The notes under the pieces: generated by a model
Told to the model about the DNA's origin: nothing
Database searches by the model: none
The model's input: only the letters and a program-made list of their open reading frames with translations
Position numbers and translations under genes: made by a program
Shown: positions 1 through 11,669 of the stretch, piece after piece
Layout of the letters: every line of letters starts with the position of its first letter
Position numbering within the stretch: the stretch's first letter is position 1
Source of the DNA: Datisca glomerata
Taxonomy: Eukaryota > Streptophyta > Magnoliopsida > Cucurbitales > Datiscaceae
NCBI GenBank assembly: GCA_003255025.1
Contig: QANY01004715.1
Coordinates: 848,501 to 912,500 of the forward strand
Direction of reading: 5' to 3'
Length of the DNA: 64,000 bases

Positions 1-2349
1 TGATAAGCTGAATGAATCGATGCAGCCGAAGATCTGTGATCTTGAAATATTCAAGAAATAACCTCTATTTATACATAGTTAGAAAAAATACATTTCGAAG
101 CGTGACGATATAAATTGAAACCTCATAACATTCCTTACTATTTCTCGAACCATCAACCAAAATCATGAGCGGCCCAGGTCCCTGGAATTTTAGAGTGGCC
201 CAAAATTAATCGCTGAACCAGCCTGTGTACTCACGGACCGGGCCTCTCGACGGTCCGGGTCGGGCCGGTCCCGACTAAATAACCGGACCGACCCGTTTTC
301 TCTTACTTTAATGTGATTTAATTTTAAAAAATGTAGATGAGGAGAGTTGAATCTTGATGAGAATAAATTAAGTGTATGGATTATCACTAAGCTATATGCA
401 ATTCATGTTACTTTTTTATAATTATTTTATTTTATCACTTTAGCAAAACTTGAAATAATAAGTACAATAATTATTTTATTTTTAAATTCATAAACTAGTG
501 AGACTTATATTCACGTAAAATCTAAAATATAGTAAATAATTAATAACTAATTTATAATTAATGTTCATTAACACAACAAAAAAATATACGAAATATTAAT
601 TAAACCAATATTTTTTAAAATTTTATTGAATCCTATTTTTCATTGAATAAAATATTCATTTAAATGAAAAAAATATCTTTTTGTTTACTTAAATATGTTT
701 ATCTCAAAAGTATATTATATGAAGTTTCGATAAAATGTGTGCAAAAACAAATAACAATATATTAACAAAGGTTTTCTTGGTCTATTGGTAAATAGTGTTC
801 AAATTTCATTACACACATAATTGTTCAATTTTTTAGATAAAAAAGTATATTCATGAGCCGGGCCGGTTCAGGCCCGCTGGAGATAAGGCCCGTGATGGCC
901 CAAGCCAGGCCCGCGGGCCTTAACTGGCTCATACTATTCAATATGGAGCTGGGCCGGACCCAGATTATAACGACCGATTCACCCGTGTTTACGGGCGGGC
1001 CGTACATTCACACTTACCACCTCTATGAGCGGGTAGGCGCTCAAATTAAAACAAACCAAAAAAACTAACTCATATTCTGTCTGTCTAAAAGAATGATTTT
1101 CGGCCATTGCACTGAGACAAAAAATAGTTTATGTCAAGAGAAATCTAACAAAACTGTTCTTTTTCTAATTAATAGACAAAGTTGCATTTTTAATCAAATA
1201 AAAAAAATTGACATTTAAATTAAATAATTTTAGTTAATTATTGACCTTTTTAGAATAAATACTGAGCTGAAGTTTTTACCACTTGGTTGACTATATGGTA
1301 TCCACGTTGAGTCATTTATTCATTAAACAAGTCTCATTACAACGTAATTCAAATTCAAGACTAGTACGGGGATTATAAGGATAAAAATACATTCAGCTAC
1401 ATTGGATTAAGCCCATAATCGAATTTATTAATTATTAATTACGATTAACTCTACTATAGAATCGTAATTGAACTCTAAGTATATTTTATATTACTCAACA
1501 CAACTATCATTGGCCTATTATTCATTATGTAATGCCCATTCATAATATAGTACCGTGTATAATTAGGTTAATTACTATAGACCAAATATTTATACACATC
1601 TTAGTATCCTTAGGTTCCAAATTCATTCTACTGGTCAGCTATGATAAATTTCATACTTGATGCCTCAAGTAAATTTATCGAATTTCTAGTATTCTACCAG
1701 AGATGCTAAGTGTTTAGTTTACTGTAATCACATAAATGAATTACTTAAGAAGTACCATGTCACTTAATTAAAAGTTTATATAGATTCTACTATTGAGAAT
1801 CTATGGACTTACTATCTAATAACTAAGTTATCCAACCTAGGAATATGTTGACTCATAGAGTCTCATTCTTAATATATCAAAACAACTAAATTATTAAATA
1901 TGAGCTCATAACTCTCTCAAGATTGAGAGCACTCATAAAATAATAGTGATGAGTCTTAATTTTCATTCGACAGTAATTTACGGAAAATCAGACTCATTAG
2001 TTATTTCAATGCATTCTAAATGCACTAGTACATTAATTAGGTACTCCACCTAGTGACCAAGGTAAGTTACTCTACATAATAAGGTTATTGTACTATAGTC
2101 TTTTCAAAGTAAAGTGCCCAGATTCACTACATTGTGAAATTGAGTATTTACAAATCATAAGGGACGCTTGGTTAAATACATTGTTCCCATGAGCTAAACT
2201 CTATAGGACTCATAAACCAAGTATTATTATACTTGTGAGCATTTTACAAGAATGTATTGCACATAATATAAGAATAAACCATTTATTATTAATTAGAATT
2301 AAATGTCTCAATAATAGAATTTCAATGCTTTTAGGGCGCAATCCTAAAA
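1..2349 (-). mobile_element. 3' LTR of degenerate copia element A (interrupted by a hAT-like insert)
   Basis: On the minus strand the LTR starts at 2349 (TTTTAGGATTGCGCCC, a decayed TGTTAGGATTG start) directly after a polypurine tract. It runs toward position 1, which may be close to its end, because 1-110 resembles the sequence beside the primer-binding site of the same element (7793-7890). The segment about 1190-2349 is repeated at about 11670-12801 in the same orientation. The LTR is split by a GC-rich hAT-like element at 173-1024. The exact left end cannot be confirmed, since the window begins there. Confidence 0.7.
173..1024. mobile_element. Non-autonomous hAT-like element with GGCCCG-rich ends
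   Basis: The 8-bp word atgagcgg occurs at 165-172 and again at 1025-1032, as expected for a hAT target-site duplication. Both subterminal zones (about 225-300 and 850-1010) are unusually GC-rich and packed with GGCCCG/CCGGGCC motifs, while the middle is AT-rich filler. Motif clusters like this at both ends are known in plant hAT derivatives. The terminal inverted repeats themselves are weak, so the boundaries rest mainly on the duplication. It lies inside the LTR of copia A and is therefore younger than A. No transposase coding is visible. Confidence 0.5.
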
Positions 2350-2363
2350 TCTCTCATTCGCCC
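2350..2363 (-). other. Polypurine tract of copia element A
   Basis: On the minus strand this reads gggcgaatgagaga, immediately before the LTR start at 2349. It follows the end of the RNase H coding remnant, which is where the plus-strand primer of a copia element belongs. Confidence 0.65.
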
Positions 2364-2383
2364 TAAAGCACGTCTACAACAAG

Positions 2384-2458
2384 CTTAACCCTCATATTCT
2401 CTACATGTAACCCAAAGGCATTTGTGGCTAAAGTCTTTGTCAATGGGTCTATTAGGTT
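2384..2458 (-). pseudogene. RNase H C-terminal fragment of copia A
   Basis: The minus-strand translation contains NLIDPLTKTLATNAFGLHVE, matching the conserved tail of copia RNase H (the DP-T-K-L motif). It lies just upstream of the polypurine tract and LTR, the expected place. The N-terminal catalytic part is not readable. Confidence 0.65.
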
Positions 2459-3913
2459 TTATCGCTAAAGTAATCTAATTGAAAATCTTAATCCATATAC
2501 CGAACTAGTATGAGATGCTCTCCATGATAGACAAGCACATAATCATTCATTCTCCTAAGATACTTGAGTATATGCTTTACAACTATTCAGTGAAATCATC
2601 TAGGATTTAACTGATATATGCTGACTAAGTCTACTGCAAAATATATATCCAATGTAAAATATAACATACTTAAGACTTCCCACTACCAAAAGCAAGGGAA
2701 TTATCTTCATGTTATATATAGGTTTCAAACTTAAAATGGTAACAATCCATGTCTTAGAATCCATCATTGTACACCTACACAACATATTATTATCTACGCA
2801 GTTTAGGATAAGAAGAACATCATTCTATATTTTAGTCTCGAAAGAACATAATTCTTAGAATGAAGACAACCTCTCCAAAGTCTTTGATATCATAAATTTA
2901 GACAAACATGATTTTATCCGTGACATTTCATTCTACATCGTTCCTGATGATGAAATGTCATATAATAAAACACCAAGAAAATCGTTATGGTTTCTTCCTT
3001 TCTTTTGGCATGGATCATTATGACCTTGATTAAAATCAAAACTTTGATTGCATTATCAACGTAATGTTCTTAGTCCTCAACGCATGCTTAAGTCCACTAT
3101 TGGACTAATGCATCATGTATATCGTTATTCCTGATCTTCAGTGGCAAATCCAAAAATTAAGATATAAAGATATTTACTTCAAGATCGCCTTACAAGATAG
3201 CGTTCTTGATATCCATTTGCTAAATCTCGTTAACGAGATAAGCTGCAAATGATACAATATCTTTATAGACATAAGCATGATTATTAGTGAAAATGATCTG
3301 CTATACTTAATATCTTTTATCTAGGTATGCCCTTTATCATTAAGTCTAGCCTTGAAGATCTTGACATTGCGTCTATGTCTCATTTCTGCTTGTAGATCTT
3401 CGGCACTCAATACTTTGGCGCTTCTACAAGCTTGCATACTCCATTAGAGTTAATGGAATCATTTTCAGATTTCATTGCTCGAAACCAATGATTTACCTTG
3501 CATCAATTTCAACCTCTATGTTGTTATTGACATCTGAGTCATGTTCCTCTGAGATAGACTCGAAAGTCTCTCACTTAAACATGAATCTCTTAGTTTGCTA
3601 TGTTCTCATCCCAACATGACATAGTGATAAAAATCTAGCTAATGTTCCGCCAAGATTACCATACCGAACATTCCTACAAACATTTATTTCTCATATGAAT
3701 GAGAAACGCTACCACTACAACAAGTTTGTATAGTACTAGGAAGTACTTCATTCTTATTTTTTTGACTAACTGGATTCTCACTAACTTCTCGACTTATCTA
3801 TTAACAACTGGATTACGTGACACATGCATTGTCAAAAAAAGCTTCAAAGTTTGTGTTGCGTCTAGATATTCCTTTTGAAATATAGTAATATTCCAAGAAT
3901 ACAATTTTTATAT

Positions 3914-4144
3914 TTACAAATACTTCTTATTCTTGGTACCATAAAAGTAAATAACCCATTCCCTTTTGCATAGCCTATAGTTAGATTTCATTTGATCTAC
4001 ATCTAGCTTGACAACATTCTCTTTTAGCACATGTGCTAGACATCCATATATACGAAGGTTACGTAAACTAGGTTTACGAACATTCCATAATTCGAGTGAT
4101 GTTTCAAGAACGGCCAAAGATGATGTTAGATTCAAAATATGCAA
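3914..4144 (-). pseudogene. Integrase C-terminal fragment of copia A
   Basis: A 76-codon open stretch. ELWNVRKPSLRNLRIYGCLA matches the conserved post-catalytic motif of copia integrases (E-LW-G-KPS-----G), and the end resembles the V-GY-----Y-FY motif (EWVIYFYGTKNKKYL). The core catalytic domain expected upstream (higher coordinates) is not recognisable. Confidence 0.75.
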
Positions 4145-7000
4145 TCTATAAAGTTAATTCTCAAAACAAAAATAGGTCAGTGAAATAACTACACATAGAT
4201 CTCATTATGTTAAAAGAAAACATTTCCCCCACTGTTACACAATTCTCCAGGTGACTCATATGTAACCAACCGGGATACAATTTTGGATATTTTCCCTGTA
4301 GTTTATGAATGTCATTAAGAGATATTTACTTCACTCTCTCCAATGACTTCTCGATTTTTGTTATAAACTATTCGATTTCTCAAATTTGTCTAAATCAAGA
4401 AGCATAAGACAAACATAGTCATATTTAGAGTACCCGTCAATAAAATTGACATTATACCCATACCCACCCCTCACCTAGACTTTCACCTGTCCACTCAAGT
4501 AATATACTCCAACACTAACATCATAGACCTCTACGTCATTCTGACTCAGAAAAGACTCTTGGTTATACACTTATCAATAATGAATTCACTTACTTGTAAG
4601 AGTTTAAAATTTAAAGCCATGATGCCTGTCTCGTACTAGTCTTTGAATCATACTTAGATAATATGACCATGACATATGTTATAGACATATTGTTGGCTTG
4701 AGAAACTTTTCTCTTCTATAATGTACTATGTTTACTGTTATTTTACTCTATATCATGTAACAAAAAATTAAAAATAAATGTACTCTCCAAAATAGTGCAT
4801 ATACCTCTTTCTAAAGAACAACATGCAATCTCTCTCATCTAGTTTTGTAGAACCCTAAAAAGGAATTGTGAATGTGATTAGTAATTTTTGAGTCTACATG
4901 CCAGGACGTAGTAGAATCAATCAGTAATCACTTGTTAATGAGATGCATGTTTCAGCTCTTTACAATTAAGAAAACCTTTTACTGGTTTTCTTGTATCCAG
5001 TTTTCCAAAATAGAAGCACTTCCAATTAGAACTTTCTTTCTTACTCTGAGTCACTTCTATTTTGACATCTTTATCTTCTTCATCTTATTTAGGCTAAGCT
5101 TAAACCCAAAATAAAAAATTGATTGGTCATGTTTAACACACACCGTCTTCAAGATTCTCTTAGCTATCTTGAGTTCCTGATTCAGTTAAGCCTGATTAAA
5201 TATTTATGCAAGTGCTATAGTTAATCAGAAACTGATGTAAGGAATCCACTCATGAATCCAAGACTATATCGATCTGGATTTTCCCATCAATTTTGGCTTT
5301 AAGAATTTCTTTCTAGTTGAATAAAAACGACCATAAGGATATGGTCATAAACCAGAGTTTTCTTTGCCATCTAAGTATTTAACATTACCCTTCAGACATC
5401 TTACTAGAGATTAATAATTATATCGGCTTCCATGGAGAATGAATTTACTATAGTTCCAACATATTTGTCTTATAATGACATTATGTAACATGAAGTAAAA
5501 TTCAACCCATCTACATAGCCAATATTAATTTTATTCTCCTAAGAGAAACTCTAAGAAAGATCTAGCATAACGTTAATTAGGAGTATACTTACTTATTTTT
5601 ACAGTCAGATTATAGTCTTAGTTAATATCCATTATTGTTGACAATAATTTCAATAAAGATGCTAACGGGCTCATGGACAATATTTTAATTATTGAAAATA
5701 ATAAAATTCTCAATCTTTACATACACATTCTAATTAAAGCATACATCATGTCATGAAAATAAAAAACTCAAAAAAATAATATGCAATGAGCGCAACGGTA
5801 TCCTTACTCTCATAAACTTACACAGACTTGGGCATAATGCACATATAAAAAAGTTAGGTTGGATAGTCCAATCCAATTAATTATCAATCTGATATTAATA
5901 CATAGTAATCCTACTAGTCTAGTATTAATATCTAGCAATTAACTAATGTTCAACTTTGATCTCCCGAAATAAGTAATAAGAACAACTTAGGCAGGATACT
6001 ACAAAAAATGAGTCCAATGTATATCATCATTTCACCATCAGACTTGTGACAAGTGGATAACTCATTTTTATGCAAATCATTTCTAGTTATTCACTTATCA
6101 AGGTAATCATTACAAAGATCATACTTGTAATATCTGATACTTCAAATACCCTCCTTTAAGGAGCTTCTAAGATTGAAGATGAGGTATCCTAGCACCTTCC
6201 TATGATCCAATAATGGAGACCGTGAGTTTCGATTAATAATCTCGCTCCCACTTGATTTTCTAAATTACGTGAGTTTTTATTACCGTTGGTTACTAAGTGA
6301 TATTATGTAATTATCCAACCTAATCTTTAGCAATCTACTTCGATTAAACAAACATACTCAATTAGTACTATATTTAAGTTAATATAATTTTATCTAAATT
6401 CTAATAATCTCACAATTTAATTAACGATAAATTAAATATCTAGCGAGATTATTAAAATTAAAAATTATATTTAAATAAAAACTAATAACATTCTTCTAGG
6501 GTTAGCCATTTTATACCCTAGTCAATTATGCTTAATTTTATATTCATTATGCAACAAATGCTTATCCTTTTAGAAACCTAAAGCCACATGGCATCTTAAT
6601 GTGATGTGCATAAAATAAAATTATCTAAGCACATTGAGTATAAAATATAATAAAAAAAACATCATGGTATAAAAGATAAATATCTAAAATATATCATAGC
6701 CTTGTATAACCCTACCCTATCTTAATTTAAAGTCTAAAACTGATCTTCTAGATAGGCTAAGATCGATCCCTGGCACCAGAACCGGCTACCGCATGTTGAC
6801 ACTCTTGATCTCACCATGGGTTGCACCACTGGCCACCATCGAATGTCGCCCACCGCCTCACGAGATTGATCTCATTCCAACGAGTCAAACTAGAAAAAAA
6901 TAGAAACATACTTGTCACTTCCCAACACATCAAATTCTGCCTCAAATTTGATAGGGAAAACATCCTAATATGGTCTTCTTCTTGAACACAAAATTCTTGG

Positions 7001-7752
7001 TTTTTGAGTTATCTTTCAAGAGGATTTTGAATAATCTCAATTCGATATCGGATCTGAAAGTTATGATCCAAACACCAAACAGTCATCGTGCAGCCACTTC
7101 TGCGCAGATGTGAGTTATCAACTGTCTTTCGATAGTCATTTGGCATAGTTTCAATCTCCATCCAATACGAATAATTACATTATAATAATCCCAACATTCT
7201 TAAGAAAGTTTACAAGACAAGAATCTATGAAATTTAAATACGAATCCTAAAGGGAAAAACAATCTCTTCATAGATTAACCCTCTAATTATATAACCAATA
7301 AAAAAATACATGTAAAATAAAAATGGTTATGCAAGGGATCATCGGAAACAATAAAAAACATCAACAAAATTTCACAAGTTTTTGAGTTATCTGTTTAGAG
7401 CATTTTGAATCGCCTAAATCCGATATGGAATCTGAAAGTTATGATCCGAATACTAAACAGTCGTCATGCAGCCACTTTTATGCGGATGCGAGTTTTCAAC
7501 CGTCTTTCAATACTTATTTGGCATAATTTTGATCTTCATCTGATACGAATAATTATATCATTATAATCCCAACTTTCTTGAAGAAAGTTTACAAGAATTT
7601 ATGAAATTTAAATACGAATCTTAAAGGGAAAAACAATATCTTCATAGATTGTCCTTCTAATAACATAACCAATAGAAAAATACACGTAAAATCAAAATGG
7701 TTATGCAAGAGATTATCGGAAACAATAAAAAACATCAACAAAAATTCGCAAG
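7001..7752. repeat. Tandem duplication (about 375 bp x 2) in the leader of copia A
   Basis: Copy 1 runs from 7001 to 7378 and copy 2 from 7379 to about 7752. Both begin tttttgagttatct and end with a stretch containing ggaaacaataaaaaacatc. The copies are head to tail with no spacer and differ by scattered substitutions and small indels, so the duplication is not recent. It lies between the primer-binding site and gag. Confidence 0.9.
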
Positions 7753-7778
7753 GCATTTCTTGAATAAATCAAAATCTA

Positions 7779-7790
7779 GCTTTGATACCA
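7779..7790 (-). other. Primer-binding site of copia A (initiator tRNA-Met type)
   Basis: The minus strand reads TGGTATCAAAGC, one mismatch from TGGTATCAGAGC, the usual copia site complementary to plant initiator tRNA-Met. It lies 2 bp inside the inferred LTR edge at 7793. Confidence 0.75.
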
Positions 7791-7792
7791 AT

Positions 7793-7890
7793 TGAAGGAA
7801 TTGACGTATTGAAAGATACATGATCTTGAAATATACGAGAAATAACCTCTAATTATATGGATTAGAAAAAATATCTCACCATGATATTAG
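7793..7890 (-). mobile_element. Remnant of the 5' LTR of copia A
   Basis: About 100 bp next to the primer-binding site resemble 1-110 of the window (shared tgatcttgaaatat and aaataacctct blocks). The similarity stops near 7890, so most of the 5' LTR is missing here. The LTR body at 11.67-12.80 kb could be the displaced remainder or an independent solo LTR. Confidence 0.55.
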
Positions 7891-8095
7891 ATAACAAGAA
7901 GATGATTTTTGTTTGATGACTGAAACTTACAGAAAATTTATTCTAATGCTATGTTTTCGTCGATGAGCTGAATATTAGTTGGATTTCATGATGGGTATTT
8001 TTCTTATAGGTCTTACTATCTTAGATTGTAAATTTTATACCACTGTTTGGAATTTGTGTAATGTTAATAGCTAAATTCATTCTGATTCTGTTGAT

Positions 8096-8210
8096 AGGGA
8101 TTTCTTGGTCTGAGTGGAGCAATATCTGTTCAAGTATATGAGACTATATTTGCTGAGAACCTACTTCATATCTCTTAATACTTGCACTGCTGCCCAAGCA
8201 TGAACGAGGG
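8096..8210 (+). pseudogene. Exon-like relic of a nodulin-like/MFS transporter gene
   Basis: After an acceptor-like sequence (tctgttgatag), the frame reads GFLGLSGAISVQVYETIF. A shift of one frame then gives TSYLLILALLP. Together these resemble the nodulin-like (NFD4-type) major-facilitator domain, where a KGF-GLSGAI--Q-Y helix is followed by a leucine-rich helix ending ALLP. The frame change is consistent with loss of one base near 8160. No other exon was found nearby, and the downstream sequence turns abruptly GC-rich, so this looks like a broken gene piece. The assignment is from memory of the family; a chance match is possible but unlikely over about 30 residues. Confidence 0.45.
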
Positions 8211-8400
8211 AGAGAGGAGTCGCGAGAACGGAGGACGGCGGCTGAGTCGCGGAGGCGGCCAAACGGTGAGAACACGAACCGCTGAGCCGCGGCGGAGATG
8301 GGGTGATCTGGGGGTTTGACCTGCGGGATTGTGGGGGGGGGGGTTNNNNNNNNNNNNNNNNNNNNGGGGGGGGGGGGTTAGGGTATAGGGATTGGGAGGG
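8211..8400. other. GC-rich block with assembly gap
   Basis: The stretch is strikingly G-rich against an AT-rich background (CGGCGG/GAGCCGCGG motifs) and contains 20 Ns (8346-8365) bordered by long G runs. The G runs suggest a collapsed or mis-sequenced homopolymer. Any reading frame across the gap is meaningless. Confidence 0.8.
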
Positions 8401-9235
8401 AAGGGGGAAAAGGCAAAAGTGGACTTGGTTTTTATTTTTTTTCTGGTTGTGGGGTTTTTTTAGTCTTTTAAGCCTTTTAGTTTAATTTAAAATAATTAGT
8501 TTAATTATTGTTTAATTAGTTTAGTTAGTATTTTAATTTCAGTAATTAAAAACAACTGTTAGATTTTAAAGGAAGTTAGATGACAAGAGTGTAAATGACT
8601 AATTCTTATATTTTAAGGGTATTTGATATTAAATAAATAGTTTAGGAATATAAAATATCGAATGATCAAACTTTAGAAGACTAAATTATATTTTTCCCTT
8701 GATTTTTTTAAATTTATCTCCATGTTTGTTCAAAGATTTACATTTTCTACACTACGATGAGTGTTATGAGATCTCATTTCATTTTCATTGGTTCGTTTCT
8801 CTACAAATAACGAAAAACGAATCCTCAGTTGAAATAAAAATTTGATAAAAAAATATATATAAATGCATAATTTATATGCATGAACTTATACATGTTTAGA
8901 AGAATTCTTCACACAAAATTTTGTTAAGATATATAATTTTTTAATATAATAATATTGATCAAATGAATTTGGAAAAAAGTTTCTTATATTTTAAATGAGT
9001 AACAAGTGTAGTAGACATGTTATGCAACCATTGTTAGAATTTATTATTTATAATGATTTACTATACTCAACAATATTATGAAAATAAAAAATTAAAATGT
9101 CATTACTTAGTTAGAACAATCACACATCTAAGTTTAAAAGGCAAAAACTGTCCACAATTTTAGGCTAGAAACTAATTTATGCCCATAAAATCAAAGCCCA
9201 ATTAAAAAAACAGCTCTCAATTGAAAAATCTAGTG
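8401..9235. other. AT-rich intergenic DNA, no gene seen
   Basis: No open frame with recognisable protein content, no splice-site-bounded exon and no repeat boundary was found here. Confidence 0.6.
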
Positions 9236-9243
9236 ACGTGCAA

Positions 9244-10223
9244 TAGAAGTGTAAGCGGTTCGGTTTGGTCTAAAGGATTATATTAAACCGAACTGCAACT
9301 GTGATTTTTGAATTATCAAAACCGAATCGCACCGATCCGTGAAAAATAAAGAAAACCAAAAAGAACCAGACCGAACTAACAGATTAACATAAACTTAGAG
9401 GAAAACTCCAGAACATCCAAGTCTCATAAATACAAAGACGAAGAAGTCTTTAATCTTACACACCCAGATCAAACATCACAGAGAAAAGGTTAAAAAATTA
9501 AAACCCTAAAATAATGGATAAAACTTTCTAAAAAAACAGAATACATAACAAGTAATTTGAAAAAAAGAAAAAAAAAATATCTCATTCTACCAGTCTGAAT
9601 GAGATGAACATAAAATCTCTGGTGTGGGTTCGACTCAGATCTAAAAGAGGTGAACACAAAATCTTCATAATCTTTGTCAGTTGTGTAGTGTTGGCCACCG
9701 CTGACCGTAGAAGTTCATCAACGGTGAGATATTTAATAGAGAAGAGAGAGTATATACAAGAGAGAGACGATGGGCAGAGAAAAATGAGATGGAGACTTGA
9801 GGGAAGAGAGACAAGAGATGAGGGTTTGAGTCTACAAAACAGAGAGAGACTGCGGACATTTAGAAAGTTAGAGCTATTTAAACTAAAAGTCTAGGTTTTT
9901 AAAGGTTGACGGGTTAAAAAATAAAAACTAATGGGAAAAGGTTGGGGATGAGATCGAACTCATGCGCTGCCACCTATAAGAAGACTTATCTAACAAAACA
10001 CCTACCGCTAGCCAGCCACTAATTCAGTAGTTACTTGTACCTTTTTAAATATATATCGGTGCGATTCGGTTCCTAGCGGTTTTAATCTCTTTAAACCGCA
10101 AATCGAACCGCACATTACGGTTTTTCTATATCTTGAATCAACGAAAATTTAAATAATATGATAACCAACTAAACTTATGCGGTTTAGTTTCATCAGTTTT
10201 TTTTTATTTTGTTTACACCCCTA
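9244..10223. mobile_element. Non-autonomous hAT element (980 bp)
   Basis: A perfect 8-bp target-site duplication, acgtgcaa, flanks the unit (9236-9243 and 10224-10231). The ends form short inverted repeats: TAGAAGTGTAAGC on the left and, on the complementary strand, TAGGGGTGTAAAC on the right. Both are followed by clustered CGGTT/CCGAA subterminal motifs (9255-9375 and 10055-10190). An 8-bp duplication, TAGGGGTGTAAAC-type ends and CGGTT-rich subtermini are typical of plant hAT derivatives. The interior (AG-rich around 9730-9860) shows no transposase domain, so it would need a transposase supplied in trans. Confidence 0.9.
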
Positions 10224-10231
10224 ACGTGCAA

Positions 10232-10516
10232 TTATCCGTAAAATTTATCCCGTCCTACAGAACCGACCTAAACTATGCAGGATGAGATGATTTTTTCTAA
10301 TTGTTTGAGATGAAATAAGAAGAAAATAAATATCTCTTGTGGGACGGGATGAGACACACGACAAAACTCCCTCTCCCCACACCACGTGTTGTCCACTTCT
10401 TTTCACCTAGTCACTTCTGGTAATTTCTTATTCAGATTTTTCATCCCCCATATGTTAACTCTCTCTCATCATTTCAACTTTTCTTTATTTTATTTCATGC
10501 CAAAACCAGCTAAGAC

Positions 10517-10584
<68 letters not shown>

Positions 10585-11669
10585 TTGAGTCTTCCCATCT
10601 CTCTCGACTCTTAATCCACAACGGGCTTCAAACTTATGGCGGTGAAGTGTCAGGCGAGCAACAAACACAGTGAGAGGGAATGACAGTCGTGACTTGAACG
10701 TTTGCTAGAATGACTCTACGCCGTTGCGTTGTCTGGCGACAGGCACTCTCCACGGTTATTTTATTTCTGGCCTTAATTTTTCTATTAAAACTTCTATCAT
10801 CATTATTTCTGACTCTCTCTCTCATCATTTGGCTCAGCCACTTTGCGTCGACTCCAAATGGTTTATGGATTATTTCTCAACACAAGTATGATTTGTTTTA
10901 ACAAAAAATTTCCCTAATAACATAATCAACTTAACCTTTAAATGTAATCTAAACAAATGCATGTGCTATTATTCTGTGGGGTTTAAGTAAAACAATCTAA
11001 ATGATAGAAATAAACAAAGGTTTCTACTTTTCTGGTCTTCTCCATCTGTAACTGAGATTGGTGCATTGTTTCAGTCCTTGAACAATTATTTGCTTTATTG
11101 TTCTGTCTTTCTCATTTCCTTCGTTAATCTTTACCAACAATATGTTGTCTTTGTCTTTCTTGTTTCTCCTTTTTTTCTTGCAGATGCTAGTTGTATCAAG
11201 ATCTCCATCTCTTGAGTCCATGTAGAATTAACACAGTGATTTTTTTGCAAATTCTAGTAGAATGAGAATTTGCTTTTTTCAGTGCCTATTTATACGAAAT
11301 TGAAACTGTAGGAATCCAGGTGTTTTTAGACTATAAACGTGAAGATGTTCACTGCATTGTAGTTTAAGAGAATTTTGTAGCCTAAAGCTTTAATTATAGA
11401 ATGTGTCGGTCTAGGACCTGGTCAATGATCCATGTATTTCATTGATAGATAGTAATCAAATGTTCAACTGGATTATTAAATGTTTTACTGTAAAAAGTAA
11501 AAATTGTAAATAAAACGAAAACGAGAACTGATGAGTCTCAACATGTATTGGAATTAAATATTTTTTCAAGGGTATTTAAGTCATTAAAAAGTTTCTCCTT
11601 GACTAAGGCTCTTTTTAAGGTAAAAAAATTTGGCATCACTTCACACACCATAGACCGTTTTTGTAAATT
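10232..11669. other. Intergenic DNA with a long CT microsatellite; no gene assigned
   Basis: CT/TC-rich DNA at 10430-10620 surrounds a pure (TC)n run. A pyrimidine tract ending in ttgcag near 11183 looks like a splice acceptor and is followed by a short frame ending TAG near 11225. I cannot tie it to any gene. Nothing else is recognisable. Confidence 0.5.
10520..10581. repeat. (TC)n microsatellite
   Basis: An uninterrupted run of about 30 TC dinucleotides. It produces a poly-Leu/Ser reading frame that should not be taken as a gene. Confidence 0.95.

Larger units (their letters stand above)
2350..7778 (-). mobile_element. Internal region of degenerate Ty1/copia element A
   Basis: Minus-strand copia gag-pol with no intact frame. 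In 5' to 3' order (descending coordinates) I can recognise: a leader with a tandem duplication (7001-7752); a decayed zinc-knuckle stretch near 4985-5040; an integrase C-terminal fragment (3914-4144, with RKPSLRNLRIYGCLAHVL); a fragment from the RT/RNase H junction (2600-2785, with VVGSLKYVIF); and the RNase H C-terminus (2384-2458, with DPLTKTLATNAFGLHVE). Stops and frameshifts separate all of these. The order gag-integrase-RT-RNase H is the copia order. The stretch 5100-6900 is probably gag plus leader, but I cannot align it. Confidence 0.75.

Noticed and set aside
8303..8485. Frame across the N gap
   Set aside because: It includes unknown bases and homopolymer G; not interpretable.
10386..10673. 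95-codon plus-strand frame with a Ser-Leu run
   Set aside because: It is driven by the (TC)n microsatellite at 10520-10581 and has no protein character outside it.
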